NCBI GenBank assembly: GCA_900547195.1
Contig: URFQ01000014.1
Location: 1 to 38,559, forward strand
From: an uncultured Butyricicoccus sp.
GTDB taxonomy: Bacteria > Bacillota > Clostridia > Oscillospirales > Butyricicoccaceae
DNA length: 38,559 nucleotides
Reading direction: 5' to 3'
Shown here: positions 7,706-15,851 of the stretch, piece after piece
How positions within the stretch are numbered: position 1 is the first letter of the stretch
Layout: every line of letters starts with the position of its first letter
Made by a program: the position numbers and the translations under genes
The notes under the pieces: generated by a model
The model's database searches: none
Told to the model about the DNA's origin: nothing
The model's input: the letters and a program-made list of their open reading frames with translations, nothing else

Positions 7706-9040
7706 TTGACGCATAAAAAATTCCATTATCCAACCAAAGAAGCGCTGGAATCGGAAATTTCCTCGCTCGGTGTGCACATCCCGCTGACGGATGACCTGTC
7801 CCCGCTTAAAAAGCCGGTGCGGATCGGTTCCCATACGGCGGCCAATGCCATTGCCATCCAGCCCATGGAGGGCTGCGACGGTACAGCCGACGGCCGGCCA
7901 GGCGAACTCACCCTGCGCAGGTATGACCGATTTGCAAAAAGCGGCGCCGGCCTGATCTGGGCCGAGGCGTGCGCGATTGTGCCCGAGGGCCGCGCCAATC
8001 CCCGCCAGCTCTGGCTGACCGCCGGAAACCTCGACGATTACAAAAAATTTGTCGAAGGCATCAAGGAAACCTGCCGCAGGGAAAACGGCTTTGAGCCAGT
8101 CGTCATCCTACAGGCCACCCATTCGGGCCGCTATTCCAAGCCCGAGGGCGTGCCCGCGCCCCTGATCGCCTACAACAACCCGATTTTCGAAGGCGATCGC
8201 CCGATTGCAGCCGACCGCATCCTGTCCGACGACTACCTGTTCGCGCTCGAGGAGAAGTTCGGCCAGACGGCCGCCCTCGCGCAGGCCGCCGGCTTTGACG
8301 GCGTGGATATCAAGTGCTGCCACCGGTACCTGAACAGCGAGCTGCTGTCCGCTTATACGCGGCCGGGCGCGTTCGGCGGCAGCCTGGAAAACCGCACTCG
8401 CCTGCTTATGAACGGCGTGCGCGCCGCACAGGCCGCCACCGGCCGCGGTTTTCTCGTCACCTCGCGCCTGAATGTCTACGACGGCTTCCCGTACCCCTAT
8501 GGCTGGGGCGTTTCGGCGCAGGGCGGCGCGGAGCCGGATCTGGCCGAGCCGCTCGCGCTGGCCGGCCTCCTGCATGGGCAGCTCGGCATGCAGCTGCTGG
8601 ACGTGACCATCGGCAACCCCTACTTCAACCCGCACGTGAACCGGCCGTTCGACCAGGGCGGCTATGTCCCGGACGAGCACCCGCTCGAAGGCGTGGCGCG
8701 CATGGTTTCCTGCGTCGGCCAGATCCAACGCGCGTATCCGGGCCTGAAGGTGATTTCCTCGGGCCTGAGCTACCTGCGCCAGTGGTCGCCCCATCTCGCG
8801 GCCGCGGAACTCGCGCAGGGCGTCTGCTCGCTGGCGGGCTTTGGCCGGCAAGCGTTCGCGTATCCCGAATTCCCGAACGACATCTTCCAGCGCGGTGCGC
8901 TCGACCCCAAAAAGTGCTGCATCACCTGCGGCAAGTGCACCGAACTCATGCGCGCCGGCTCGACGGCGGGCTGCGTCATCCGCGATCCCGCCTATTTGCC
9001 CATCTACCGCCGCGACGTGCGGAAGGAGGCGGAAGCATGA
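7706..9040 (+). CDS. NADH:flavin oxidoreductase, old yellow enzyme family with Fe-S cysteines
   Basis: A 444-residue TIM-barrel FMN enzyme. TTG at 7706 is chosen because AAGGAGG (7691-7697) is placed correctly; an in-frame ATG 99 bases upstream has no such site. Family signatures include IQPMEG, LQATHSGRYSKP, DIKCCHRYLNSELLS and FGGSLENRTRLL. At the C-terminus C405-x2-C408-x2-C411-x11-C423 resembles the [4Fe-4S] ligand pattern of 2,4-dienoyl-CoA reductase and BaiCD-type enzymes, but the FAD/NAD domain of those longer proteins is absent. It probably reduces an activated C=C bond, receiving electrons from an outside donor. It overlaps the next gene by ATGA. The substrate is unknown. Confidence 0.9.
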   Translation: MTHKKFHYPTKEALESEISSLGVHIPLTDDLSPLKKPVRIGSHTAANAIAIQPMEGCDGTADGRPGELTLRRYDRFAKSGAGLIWAEACAIVPEGRANPRQLWLTAGNLDDYKKFVEGIKETCRRENGFEPVVILQATHSGRYSKPEGVPAPLIAYNNPIFEGDRPIAADRILSDDYLFALEEKFGQTAALAQAAGFDGVDIKCCHRYLNSELLSAYTRPGAFGGSLENRTRLLMNGVRAAQAATGRGFLVTSRLNVYDGFPYPYGWGVSAQGGAEPDLAEPLALAGLLHGQLGMQLLDVTIGNPYFNPHVNRPFDQGGYVPDEHPLEGVARMVSCVGQIQRAYPGLKVISSGLSYLRQWSPHLAAAELAQGVCSLAGFGRQAFAYPEFPNDIFQRGALDPKKCCITCGKCTELMRAGSTAGCVIRDPAYLPIYRRDVRKEAEA

Positions 9041-9804
9041 AAAAAATCGCGCTTGTCACCGGCTCCCGCCGCGGTATCGGCCTCGGCATTGCCCGCGCGC
9101 TTGGCCGGGAGGGATGGTTTGTCATCGTTTCCGCGACCGCGCCGCAGGCGGACGAGGTGCTGGACGGGCTGCGCGCCGAGGGGATCGGCTGCGTATACCG
9201 CAAATGCAATATCGCGGACCCGGCCGACCGCAGCGGCATATTCGGCTGGATCGACCAGGCCTATGGACGGCTCGACCTGCTGGTGAATAACGCGGGCGTC
9301 GCGCCCTCGGCGCGGCTCGACCTGCTCGAAACGACCGGGGAAAGCATGGACCGCCTGCTGGACGTCAACCTGAAAGGCACATTTTTTATGTGCCAGCAGG
9401 CCGCAAACCGTATGATCGCCATGCAGGGGCGCGGGCTGGACGATTACACCCCGCGCATCATCAACATCGGCTCCATGTCGGCCTACACCTCTTCGGTGAA
9501 CCGGGGCGAATACTGTGTGTCCAAGGCCGGGCTTTCCATGGTGACCATGCTGTTTGCCGACCGGCTGGCCGAATACGGCGTGCCGGTGTTTGAGGTGCGC
9601 CCGGGCATCATCCGCACCGATATGACCGCCGGCGTTGCCGCCAAGTACGAAAAGCTGATCGCGGACGGCGTGACGCCCATCCGGCGGTTCGGCACGCCCG
9701 CGGATGTGGCCGGCTGCGTGCTTGCCGCCGCGGGCGGCCTGCTCGACTTTGCGACCGGGCAGGTGCTCAATGCGGACGGCGGGTTCCATATCCGCAGACT
9801 GTGA
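9037..9804 (+). CDS. Short-chain dehydrogenase/reductase
   Basis: A 255-residue classical SDR. The cofactor motif is TGSRRGIG near the N-terminus, then NNAG, catalytic Ser146 (INIGSMSAY), Tyr159 and Lys163 (YCVSK). The Arg pair after TGS suggests a preference for NADP(H), which is inference. The ATG is embedded in the stop of the OYE gene, with GGAAGGAGG just upstream. It would interconvert a ketone and an alcohol on the substrate handled by its neighbours. Similar proteins are often labelled 3-oxoacyl-ACP reductase, but there is no fatty-acid context here. Confidence 0.9.
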   Translation: MKKIALVTGSRRGIGLGIARALGREGWFVIVSATAPQADEVLDGLRAEGIGCVYRKCNIADPADRSGIFGWIDQAYGRLDLLVNNAGVAPSARLDLLETTGESMDRLLDVNLKGTFFMCQQAANRMIAMQGRGLDDYTPRIINIGSMSAYTSSVNRGEYCVSKAGLSMVTMLFADRLAEYGVPVFEVRPGIIRTDMTAGVAAKYEKLIADGVTPIRRFGTPADVAGCVLAAAGGLLDFATGQVLNADGGFHIRRL

Positions 9805-9812
9805 GGCGCCCC

Positions 9813-11783
9813 ATGGAACAAACCACCCTTTCCCTTTCCGGCCTGGACCTGCCGGTGTATGCGCTCGATGCGCTTGTCATCGGTTCGGGCTGCGCGGGCT
9901 TCAACGCCGCCGACTGGCTGTACGACCTCGGGCGGCGCGACGTCGCAATCCTGACCGAAGGCGTGAACATGGGCGCCTCGCGCAACACGGGCAGCGACAA
10001 ACAGACCTATTACAAGCTATCCCTCGCCGGGGATGAGCTGGATTCGGTCGCGGAAATGGCGCGGACGCTGGCTTCGGGCGGCGGCGTGCACGGCGACACG
10101 GCGCGCATCGAGGCCGCGTGCTCTGCCCGCTGCTTTATGAAGCTCGCCAACCTCGGCGTGCCGTTCCCGGTGAACGCCTGCGGCGAATACGTGGGCTACA
10201 AAACCGACCACGACCCACGCCAGCGGGCGACTTCGGCCGGCCCGCTGACCTCCCGGCTTATGACCGAGGCGCTCGAGCGCAGCGTGCGGCGCAAGGGCGT
10301 GCGCATTTTCGACCGCATGCTCGCCGCCCATCTGCTCGTGGAGGAGAATACCGTGACCGGCCTGATCGCCATCGACCTGGCCCGCGTGCACGAGCCTTCC
10401 CACGGCCTGACCCTGTTTTCCGCGCCGCACATCATTCTTGCGACCGGCGGCCCGGCGGGCGTTTACGCCGATTCGGCCTATCCCTGCGGCCACACCGGCA
10501 TGACTGGCCTTGCGCTCGAAGCGGGCGCGGACGCGGCGAACCTCGAACAGTGGCAGTACGGTCTGGCCTCCACCGATTTCCGCTGGAATGTATCCGGCAC
10601 CTACCAGCAGGTGCTGCCGCGGTACATTTCGGTGGATGCAGACGGCGTAGAGCGCGAGTTTTTGCCCGATTACTTTGATTCCCCGCAGGATGCGCTTGAC
10701 GCAGTGTTCCTCAAAGGCTATCAGTGGCCGTTTGATGTGCGCAAGCTGGCGGGCTCGTCGTGCATTGACCTAATCGTGCATCACGAAGCCGCCGTGCTCG
10801 GCCGCAAGGTCTATCTGGACTTCCGGCGCGACCCGATCGGGCTTGACGCAGGCTTTTCCGGCCTGGCCGAAGAAACCCACCGGTATTTGTCCAACTCGGG
10901 CGCGCTCCTGCCCACGCCCCTCGCGCGCCTTGAGCACATGAACCCGGATGCGATTGCGCTCTACCGCGCGCACGGCATCGACCTGGCCCGCGAGCCGCTG
11001 CGCATCGCGGTCTGCGCCCAGCACTGCAACGGCGGCATCGCCGTGGACGGCGACTGGCAGACCAGCGTGCGCGGCCTGTACGCAGCCGGCGAGGCCGCGG
11101 GCACCTTTGGCGTGTACCGGCCGGGCGGCTCGGCGCTCAACTCCACGCAGGTCGGCGCGCTGCGCGCGGCCGAGCACATCGCGTACGCCACCGCCCCCGC
11201 GCCGTTTGACGCGGACGCCTTCGCAGCCGTCGCACAGCGCGCAGCGTTGCCATGGGTGCAGGCACTGCTGAGCTGCTTGGGGCGCGCGGACGCGGCCAGT
11301 ACCGACTGGGCGCTGCGCCGCAGGATGCAGCGCTGCATGAGCGCCCAGGCCGGCCTGCTGCGCGACCCGGCGGCGATGCAGGCGCTGCGGGACGACGTCC
11401 TGGGCGTCCTGTCCCGCTTCTGGGCGGCCTATACTCCCGCAGGCGCGGGCGGGGTGCTCCATTTGCTCAAAACCCGGGACATGCTGCTCACGCAGGCGGC
11501 TGTGCTCGACGCCATGCTGCTGTCCGCCGAAGCGCGCGGCAGCCTGGGCGCGGGCCTGGTGTGCCGCCCGGACGGCGTGCCCCTGCCCTTCCTGCCCGGC
11601 CTGCGGTATGTGCCCACCCGCGCGGCGGACGGCAACCGGATCCTGCTCACCCGGCTGCGGGACGGCGGCGTTTCTTCTTCCTTTGCGCCCGCCCGTCCCG
11701 AGCCCGCGCCGCAGGACTGGTTTGAAACCGTTTGGAGCGACTACCGCGCGCGCACGGCGCGGGTCACTCGGTCGGGGCAATGA
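9813..11783 (+). CDS. FAD-binding oxidoreductase related to fumarate reductase/succinate dehydrogenase flavoproteins
   Basis: A 656-residue flavoprotein. The N-terminal FAD loop is VIGSGCAGF. NTGSDKQTYY and CGHTGMTGLALEAGAD follow the pattern of fumarate-reductase-type proteins. QHCNGGI (His404) and YRPGGSALN (Arg436) match the positions of the family's substrate-binding His and Arg. A helical C-terminal domain follows. ATG 9813 is preferred because GAGG lies 6 bases upstream; a GTG at 9801 overlapping the SDR stop is an alternative. No signal peptide or haem-binding motif is visible, so it is probably cytoplasmic. It may catalyse a flavin-dependent reduction or dehydrogenation, or a reductive elimination. 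Its 3' end overlaps the convergent AraC gene by 20 bases. Confidence 0.87.
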   Translation: MEQTTLSLSGLDLPVYALDALVIGSGCAGFNAADWLYDLGRRDVAILTEGVNMGASRNTGSDKQTYYKLSLAGDELDSVAEMARTLASGGGVHGDTARIEAACSARCFMKLANLGVPFPVNACGEYVGYKTDHDPRQRATSAGPLTSRLMTEALERSVRRKGVRIFDRMLAAHLLVEENTVTGLIAIDLARVHEPSHGLTLFSAPHIILATGGPAGVYADSAYPCGHTGMTGLALEAGADAANLEQWQYGLASTDFRWNVSGTYQQVLPRYISVDADGVEREFLPDYFDSPQDALDAVFLKGYQWPFDVRKLAGSSCIDLIVHHEAAVLGRKVYLDFRRDPIGLDAGFSGLAEETHRYLSNSGALLPTPLARLEHMNPDAIALYRAHGIDLAREPLRIAVCAQHCNGGIAVDGDWQTSVRGLYAAGEAAGTFGVYRPGGSALNSTQVGALRAAEHIAYATAPAPFDADAFAAVAQRAALPWVQALLSCLGRADAASTDWALRRRMQRCMSAQAGLLRDPAAMQALRDDVLGVLSRFWAAYTPAGAGGVLHLLKTRDMLLTQAAVLDAMLLSAEARGSLGAGLVCRPDGVPLPFLPGLRYVPTRAADGNRILLTRLRDGGVSSSFAPARPEPAPQDWFETVWSDYRARTARVTRSGQ

Positions 11784-12654
11784 GGGATGCGTGCAGCTTT
11801 TTGAACTGCCGCGGGCTGACGCCATACCATTTGCGGAACGCGCGGTAAAAGCCCGCGTAATCCCCAAAGCCGCAGGCGTCCCACACCTTGGAAGCCGGCA
11901 TGCCCTCGAGCAGCAGCTTTTTCGCGGCAAGCAGGCGCATCTGGATGACATACTGGTAATAAGAAATCCGCATGTCCTGCTGGAACATATGGGAAATGCT
12001 GAACTTGTTGGTGTAAAAGACCTGCGCGACCGTTTCGAGCGACAAGTCCCCGCAAAGGTTGTCTGAAACGTAATGCAGGATGGCGGTCAGCAAGGTGGCG
12101 CGCGCGCCGGCCTGGGCCTGTCCCGCCTGTGCACGGGCGGCGCGGTTATATTCGGCCATCACGCGCAGGAGCGCCGCTATGCAGCCGCTGCGCCAGCAGA
12201 CGTCCCGCTGTTCGGCCGCCTTGTGCATGGTCATAAAGCTGCCGCCCAGGCTGGTCCACGCCGCGTCCGCGCTGCGCAGCAGATACACCGGCTGCGTCCC
12301 GGCGCGGCGGAAGGTATCCAAATCCGGGTCGAGCGCGCTCAGCCGCTCCATGCACTGCGCGGAAATCCACAGCACATAGCGCTCATACGGCACGTCGAAA
12401 TCGCGGAAAATCGGGTTGTGGAGCGTGCTCGGCGGAATGACCAACAGGTCGCCGCGGCGCATTTCAAAAATCTGATCCTCGACCACGTAATCGATGTGGC
12501 CGTTCAGGAAGAAAAACAGCTCGTAGAATTCATGGTAATGCGGTTCCACCTCGTGATAGTGCGTGTCGGCCGCGTGCTCAATTTCAAAATCGCGCTCGGA
12601 CATGTACTGCTTGTGCACCCAGGAATTTGGCGCCGCGCTGACAGGATGCTGCAT
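11764..12654 (-). CDS. AraC-family transcriptional regulator
   Basis: A 296-residue regulator with a His-rich cupin at the N-terminus (THYHEVEPHYHEFYELFF) and a C-terminal AraC helix-turn-helix pair (LSLETVAQVFYT, ASKVWDACGFGDYAGFYRAF). ATG 12654 is chosen because AAGGGGG lies just upstream; the frame is open for 58 more codons, but without a ribosome site or family-like sequence. It is divergent from the TRAP-GH28 operon and so is the probable activator of that operon. It converges on, and overlaps by 20 bases, the flavoprotein gene. Confidence 0.9.
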   Translation of the reverse strand: MQHPVSAAPNSWVHKQYMSERDFEIEHAADTHYHEVEPHYHEFYELFFFLNGHIDYVVEDQIFEMRRGDLLVIPPSTLHNPIFRDFDVPYERYVLWISAQCMERLSALDPDLDTFRRAGTQPVYLLRSADAAWTSLGGSFMTMHKAAEQRDVCWRSGCIAALLRVMAEYNRAARAQAGQAQAGARATLLTAILHYVSDNLCGDLSLETVAQVFYTNKFSISHMFQQDMRISYYQYVIQMRLLAAKKLLLEGMPASKVWDACGFGDYAGFYRAFRKWYGVSPRQFKKLHASLIAPTE

Positions 12655-12763
12655 GGGATCCCCCTTTTGAGATATAGCAAAATGCATAGTTTTCAACCGT
12701 ATTTTATGTGCAAACAATATAAAACGCGCACAACAAAAACAAGAATCACAATGTTTTCGCCAA

Positions 12764-12801
12764 AAATCGCGATTTATTTTGTTTTTCCGAGTTACTATAA
12801 T
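12764..12801 (+). promoter_or_regulatory. Promoter region of the TRAP-GH28 operon
   Basis: TATAAT at 12796-12801 is a consensus -10 box, but the 17-base-spaced -35 position (12773-12778) reads TTTATT, which is weak. The palindrome AAATCGCGATTT (12764-12775) overlaps that -35 position and could be the operator of the divergent AraC protein. The operator assignment is inference. Confidence 0.5.
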
Positions 12802-12917
12802 GGTACCATACTCCAAGGACATGGGCAAGCGCGCAACCCGATCCGAACCCTTTGCAGGCCGGTACCTCCTGCGAAGGGAAACTTCACAAATTTACGAGAC
12901 GGAGGGAAAAGAACCCT

Positions 12918-13913
12918 ATGAAAGGCTTGAAAAGATTGTTGGCCTGCATCCTGGCGGCATCGGCGCTGCTGGCGATGACGGGCTGCGGCGGCAGCCAGGA
13001 CCCCAAGCGCCTGCTGGTCGCCCACGGCCATGGCGACTGGCATCCGGTCCATATCGGCCTGAGCTATCTATGCGATGAAATGGAGAAGAAAACCGATTAT
13101 ACCTTTGACGTGTACCCGAACGGCCAGCTCGGCGACGACAGCGCCATGGTACAGCTGGTCAAGGCCGGTGTGCTTGATATCGCCAAGGTTTCGGCCGGCG
13201 CGCTGGAGCAGTTCAACCCCGCCTATTCGATTTTCTCGATCCCTTATGTATTCCAGTCCACCGACCACTATTTCAACGTCATGAACCACTCCGAGGCTGT
13301 GCAGGAAATTTTCCAGTCCACCCGTGAGGACGGCTTCATCGCCATCGGCTGGTTCGATTCGGGCGCGCGCTCGATTTACACCACCAAGGACGGCCCGGCC
13401 GCTTCCCCGGCCGATCTCAAGGGCCTCAAAATCCGCACCATGAACAGCCCCACTTCGGTTACGATGATCAACAACATGGGCGCTTCGGCCACCCCGATGT
13501 CCTCTGGCGAGGTATACACCTCCCTGCAGCAGGGCATCATCGATGGCGCGGAGAACAACGAGACCGTGCTTGTCGACGACGGCCACGGCGAAGTCGCCAA
13601 GTCCTACACCTACACCCAGCACCAGTACCTGCCCGACATTGTCATCATCTCGGTGGAAACCTGGGACGGCATGACGGAAGAGGAGCAGCAGGATCTGCTC
13701 GATTCCATGAAGGGCGCCTGGCAGGCGCACGAGGACGAATGGCTCAAGATTGTCGACCGCAACAAGACCGGCGCCGGGGAAATGGGCGTGCAGTTCTACG
13801 AGATCGACAAGACCGCCTTCATTGAGGCCTGCAAGCCGCAGCAGGAAGCGTTCTGCGCGCAGAGCGAGGACAATGCCCGCTACTTCGCGGACTTCCAGAG
13901 CTATCTGAAGTGA
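12918..13913 (+). CDS. TRAP transporter solute-binding lipoprotein (DctP family)
   Basis: A 331-residue protein. The N-terminus has a Lys-rich start, a hydrophobic stretch and a lipobox-like MTGC, so it is probably a lipid-anchored extracytoplasmic receptor. The DctP fold signature includes YPNGQLGDD and KGLKIRTMNS; Arg173 in the latter is the residue that grips the carboxylate of ligands in this family. The acidic ligand fits uronate or aldonate sugars and the GH28 gene downstream. GACGGAGGG precedes the ATG at a good distance. First gene of the TRAP operon. Confidence 0.92.
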   Translation: MKGLKRLLACILAASALLAMTGCGGSQDPKRLLVAHGHGDWHPVHIGLSYLCDEMEKKTDYTFDVYPNGQLGDDSAMVQLVKAGVLDIAKVSAGALEQFNPAYSIFSIPYVFQSTDHYFNVMNHSEAVQEIFQSTREDGFIAIGWFDSGARSIYTTKDGPAASPADLKGLKIRTMNSPTSVTMINNMGASATPMSSGEVYTSLQQGIIDGAENNETVLVDDGHGEVAKSYTYTQHQYLPDIVIISVETWDGMTEEEQQDLLDSMKGAWQAHEDEWLKIVDRNKTGAGEMGVQFYEIDKTAFIEACKPQQEAFCAQSEDNARYFADFQSYLK

Positions 13914-13926
13914 GGAGGAGCCTGAT

Positions 13927-14421
13927 ATGAGAAAAGCTATTGACAAAATCATCGAGATCATGTGTACTCTAATCATGGGCTACATGGTGCTCGCCGTCTG
14001 CTGGCAGGTTATCACGCGCTTTGTGCTGAAAAACCCCTCGACCACCACCGAGGAAATCCTGCGCTATCTGCTCGTCTGGACCACCATGGTCGGCGGCGCA
14101 TACGCGTACGGCCGCCGCAAGCACCTGTCCATCAACATGCTCACCAAAAAGCTCTCCCCCCGCGGCCAGAAGATCCTGGACATCGGCGTGCAGCTTGTGG
14201 TCATCGCGTTCTGCGTGGTGGTCATGATCCTCGGCGACCTGCGCCTCGTCGAGACCACCTTCAACCAGATCTCGTCGGCCCTGCATCTGCCCATGCCTTA
14301 TGTTTATGCCAGCATCTTGGTCGGCGGCGTGCTGATCGTGTTCTATGCCGTCATCTTCATCCTGGAAGACCTGAAGGCGATCCGCCAGGCCGGGGATGAA
14401 ATCCCGGCCGCCAAGCAGTAA
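13927..14421 (+). CDS. TRAP transporter small permease (DctQ family)
   Basis: A 164-residue protein with about four membrane segments (IMGYMVLAVCWQVI, IGVQLVVIAFCVVVMIL, ASILVGGVLIVFYAVIFIL among them). TTEEILRYLLVWTTMVGGA is the conserved DctQ motif. It partners the large permease in Na+-driven uptake. GAGGAG precedes the ATG, 13 bases after the receptor gene. Confidence 0.92.
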   Translation: MRKAIDKIIEIMCTLIMGYMVLAVCWQVITRFVLKNPSTTTEEILRYLLVWTTMVGGAYAYGRRKHLSINMLTKKLSPRGQKILDIGVQLVVIAFCVVVMILGDLRLVETTFNQISSALHLPMPYVYASILVGGVLIVFYAVIFILEDLKAIRQAGDEIPAAKQ

Positions 14422-14437
14422 GAGAGGAGAGAACAAC

Positions 14438-15736
14438 ATGAGTGTAGTACAAATCGGCCTGCTTCTTCTGGCCAGCTTTTTTCTGATGCTCGCGCTGAGC
14501 GTCCCGGTCTCCATCAGCCTGATCGTATCGTCGCTTGTGACGGTTTCGGCCGCGCTGCCGCTTGATCTTTCCACCTTTGTCGCCTGCCAGAAGATGGTCT
14601 CCGGCGTGGACAGCTTCTCGCTGCTCGCCGTGCCCTTTTTCATCCTGACCGGCGTCCTGATGAACACCGGCGGCATTGCACAAAAGCTCATTAACCTTGC
14701 CAAAGCCTTTGTCGGCCGCATCCCGGGCGGCCTCGCGCACACGAACATTGTCGGCAACACCATGTTCGGCGCCCTGTCCGGCTCGGCCGTTGCCGCGTCC
14801 ATCGCGGTCGGCGGCGTTATGCTCCCCGAAGAGGAAGCCGCCGGCTATGACAAGAAGTTCGCCGCTGCCGCAAACGTCGCCTCCGCGCCGACCGGCCTGA
14901 TCATCCCGCCGTCCGGCATCCTCATCATCTACGCCGTCCTGTCAGGTTCTTCGGTGGTCGGCATGATTATGTCCGGTTACATCCCCGGCATCCTGTGGTG
15001 TCTCGCCTGCATGGTGGTCGCGTTCGTGGTCGCCAAGAAGAACAAGTACCCGACCTCCGAGCGCCTGCCGGCCAAGGTTCTGTTCCAGTATTTTGTGGAC
15101 GCCATCCCGAGCATCCTTCTGATCGTCATCATCATCGGCGGCATCAGCTCCGGCGTTTTCACCGCCACCGAATCGGCCGCCGTCGCGGTTGCGTACACGC
15201 TGTTCCTCGCCATGGTGGTCTATAAGAGCATCAAGCCCGCCGACCTGCCCGGCATCCTGCGCGACGCCTGCGAGACTACGGCGGTGATCATGTTCCTCAT
15301 TGCCGCATCCGCGGTCATGTCCTTTGTCCTGTCCTTCACCGGCCTGCCGAACGCCATCGGCGAGGCGCTGCTGAGCGTATCGGACAACAAATACGTCATC
15401 CTGCTGCTGATCAACCTGCTGCTGCTCGTTGCCGGCATGTTTATGGATATCACCCCGGCCGTCCTGATTTTTGCCCCGATTTTCCTGCCGGTCGTCAAGA
15501 GCTTCGGCATGGACCCCATCCACTTCGGCATCATGATGGTCATGAACCTCGGCGTCGGCAACATCACCCCGCCGGTCGGTTCGTCCCTGTTCTCGGGCTG
15601 CCAGGTCGCAGGCATGGACATGGAGGATATGATAAAACCGCTCATGCCCTTCTATGCCGCCATCTTCATCGCCCTGCTGCTCGTCGCCTATGTGCCGTGG
15701 TTCTCCATGGTCATCCCGAACCTCGTCATGGGCTAA
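14438..15736 (+). CDS. TRAP transporter large permease (DctM family)
   Basis: A 432-residue integral membrane protein with many hydrophobic segments. Typical DctM stretches include FSLLAVPFFILTGVLMNTGG, FGALSGSAVAASIAVGGVM, IPPSGILIIYAV and GVGNITPPVG. It forms the ion-coupled transport channel. ATG 14438 follows AGAGGAGAG at 8 bases; an upstream in-frame start overlapping DctQ lacks a site. The length is normal for the family. Confidence 0.93.
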   Translation: MSVVQIGLLLLASFFLMLALSVPVSISLIVSSLVTVSAALPLDLSTFVACQKMVSGVDSFSLLAVPFFILTGVLMNTGGIAQKLINLAKAFVGRIPGGLAHTNIVGNTMFGALSGSAVAASIAVGGVMLPEEEAAGYDKKFAAAANVASAPTGLIIPPSGILIIYAVLSGSSVVGMIMSGYIPGILWCLACMVVAFVVAKKNKYPTSERLPAKVLFQYFVDAIPSILLIVIIIGGISSGVFTATESAAVAVAYTLFLAMVVYKSIKPADLPGILRDACETTAVIMFLIAASAVMSFVLSFTGLPNAIGEALLSVSDNKYVILLLINLLLLVAGMFMDITPAVLIFAPIFLPVVKSFGMDPIHFGIMMVMNLGVGNITPPVGSSLFSGCQVAGMDMEDMIKPLMPFYAAIFIALLLVAYVPWFSMVIPNLVMG

Positions 15737-15779
15737 CAAAGCACTCCTCATTTCTCATCTTAGATTCCGGCTCTCCATA

Positions 15780-15812
15780 TGCGGGCAGTCCCTCCTCCAA
15801 GGGCTGCCCGCA
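15780..15812 (+). terminator. Hairpin between dctM-like gene and GH28 gene
   Basis: A 12-bp stem (15780-15791 with 15801-15812, one G-U pair) with a 9-base loop, not followed by a U-tract. It is more likely an mRNA-processing or stability element, or a partial terminator, that sets GH28 expression relative to the transporter. Confidence 0.45.
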
Positions 15813-15851
15813 TCGCCGGGCAACGAACCATTAATAAAGGAAGATTTTTTC

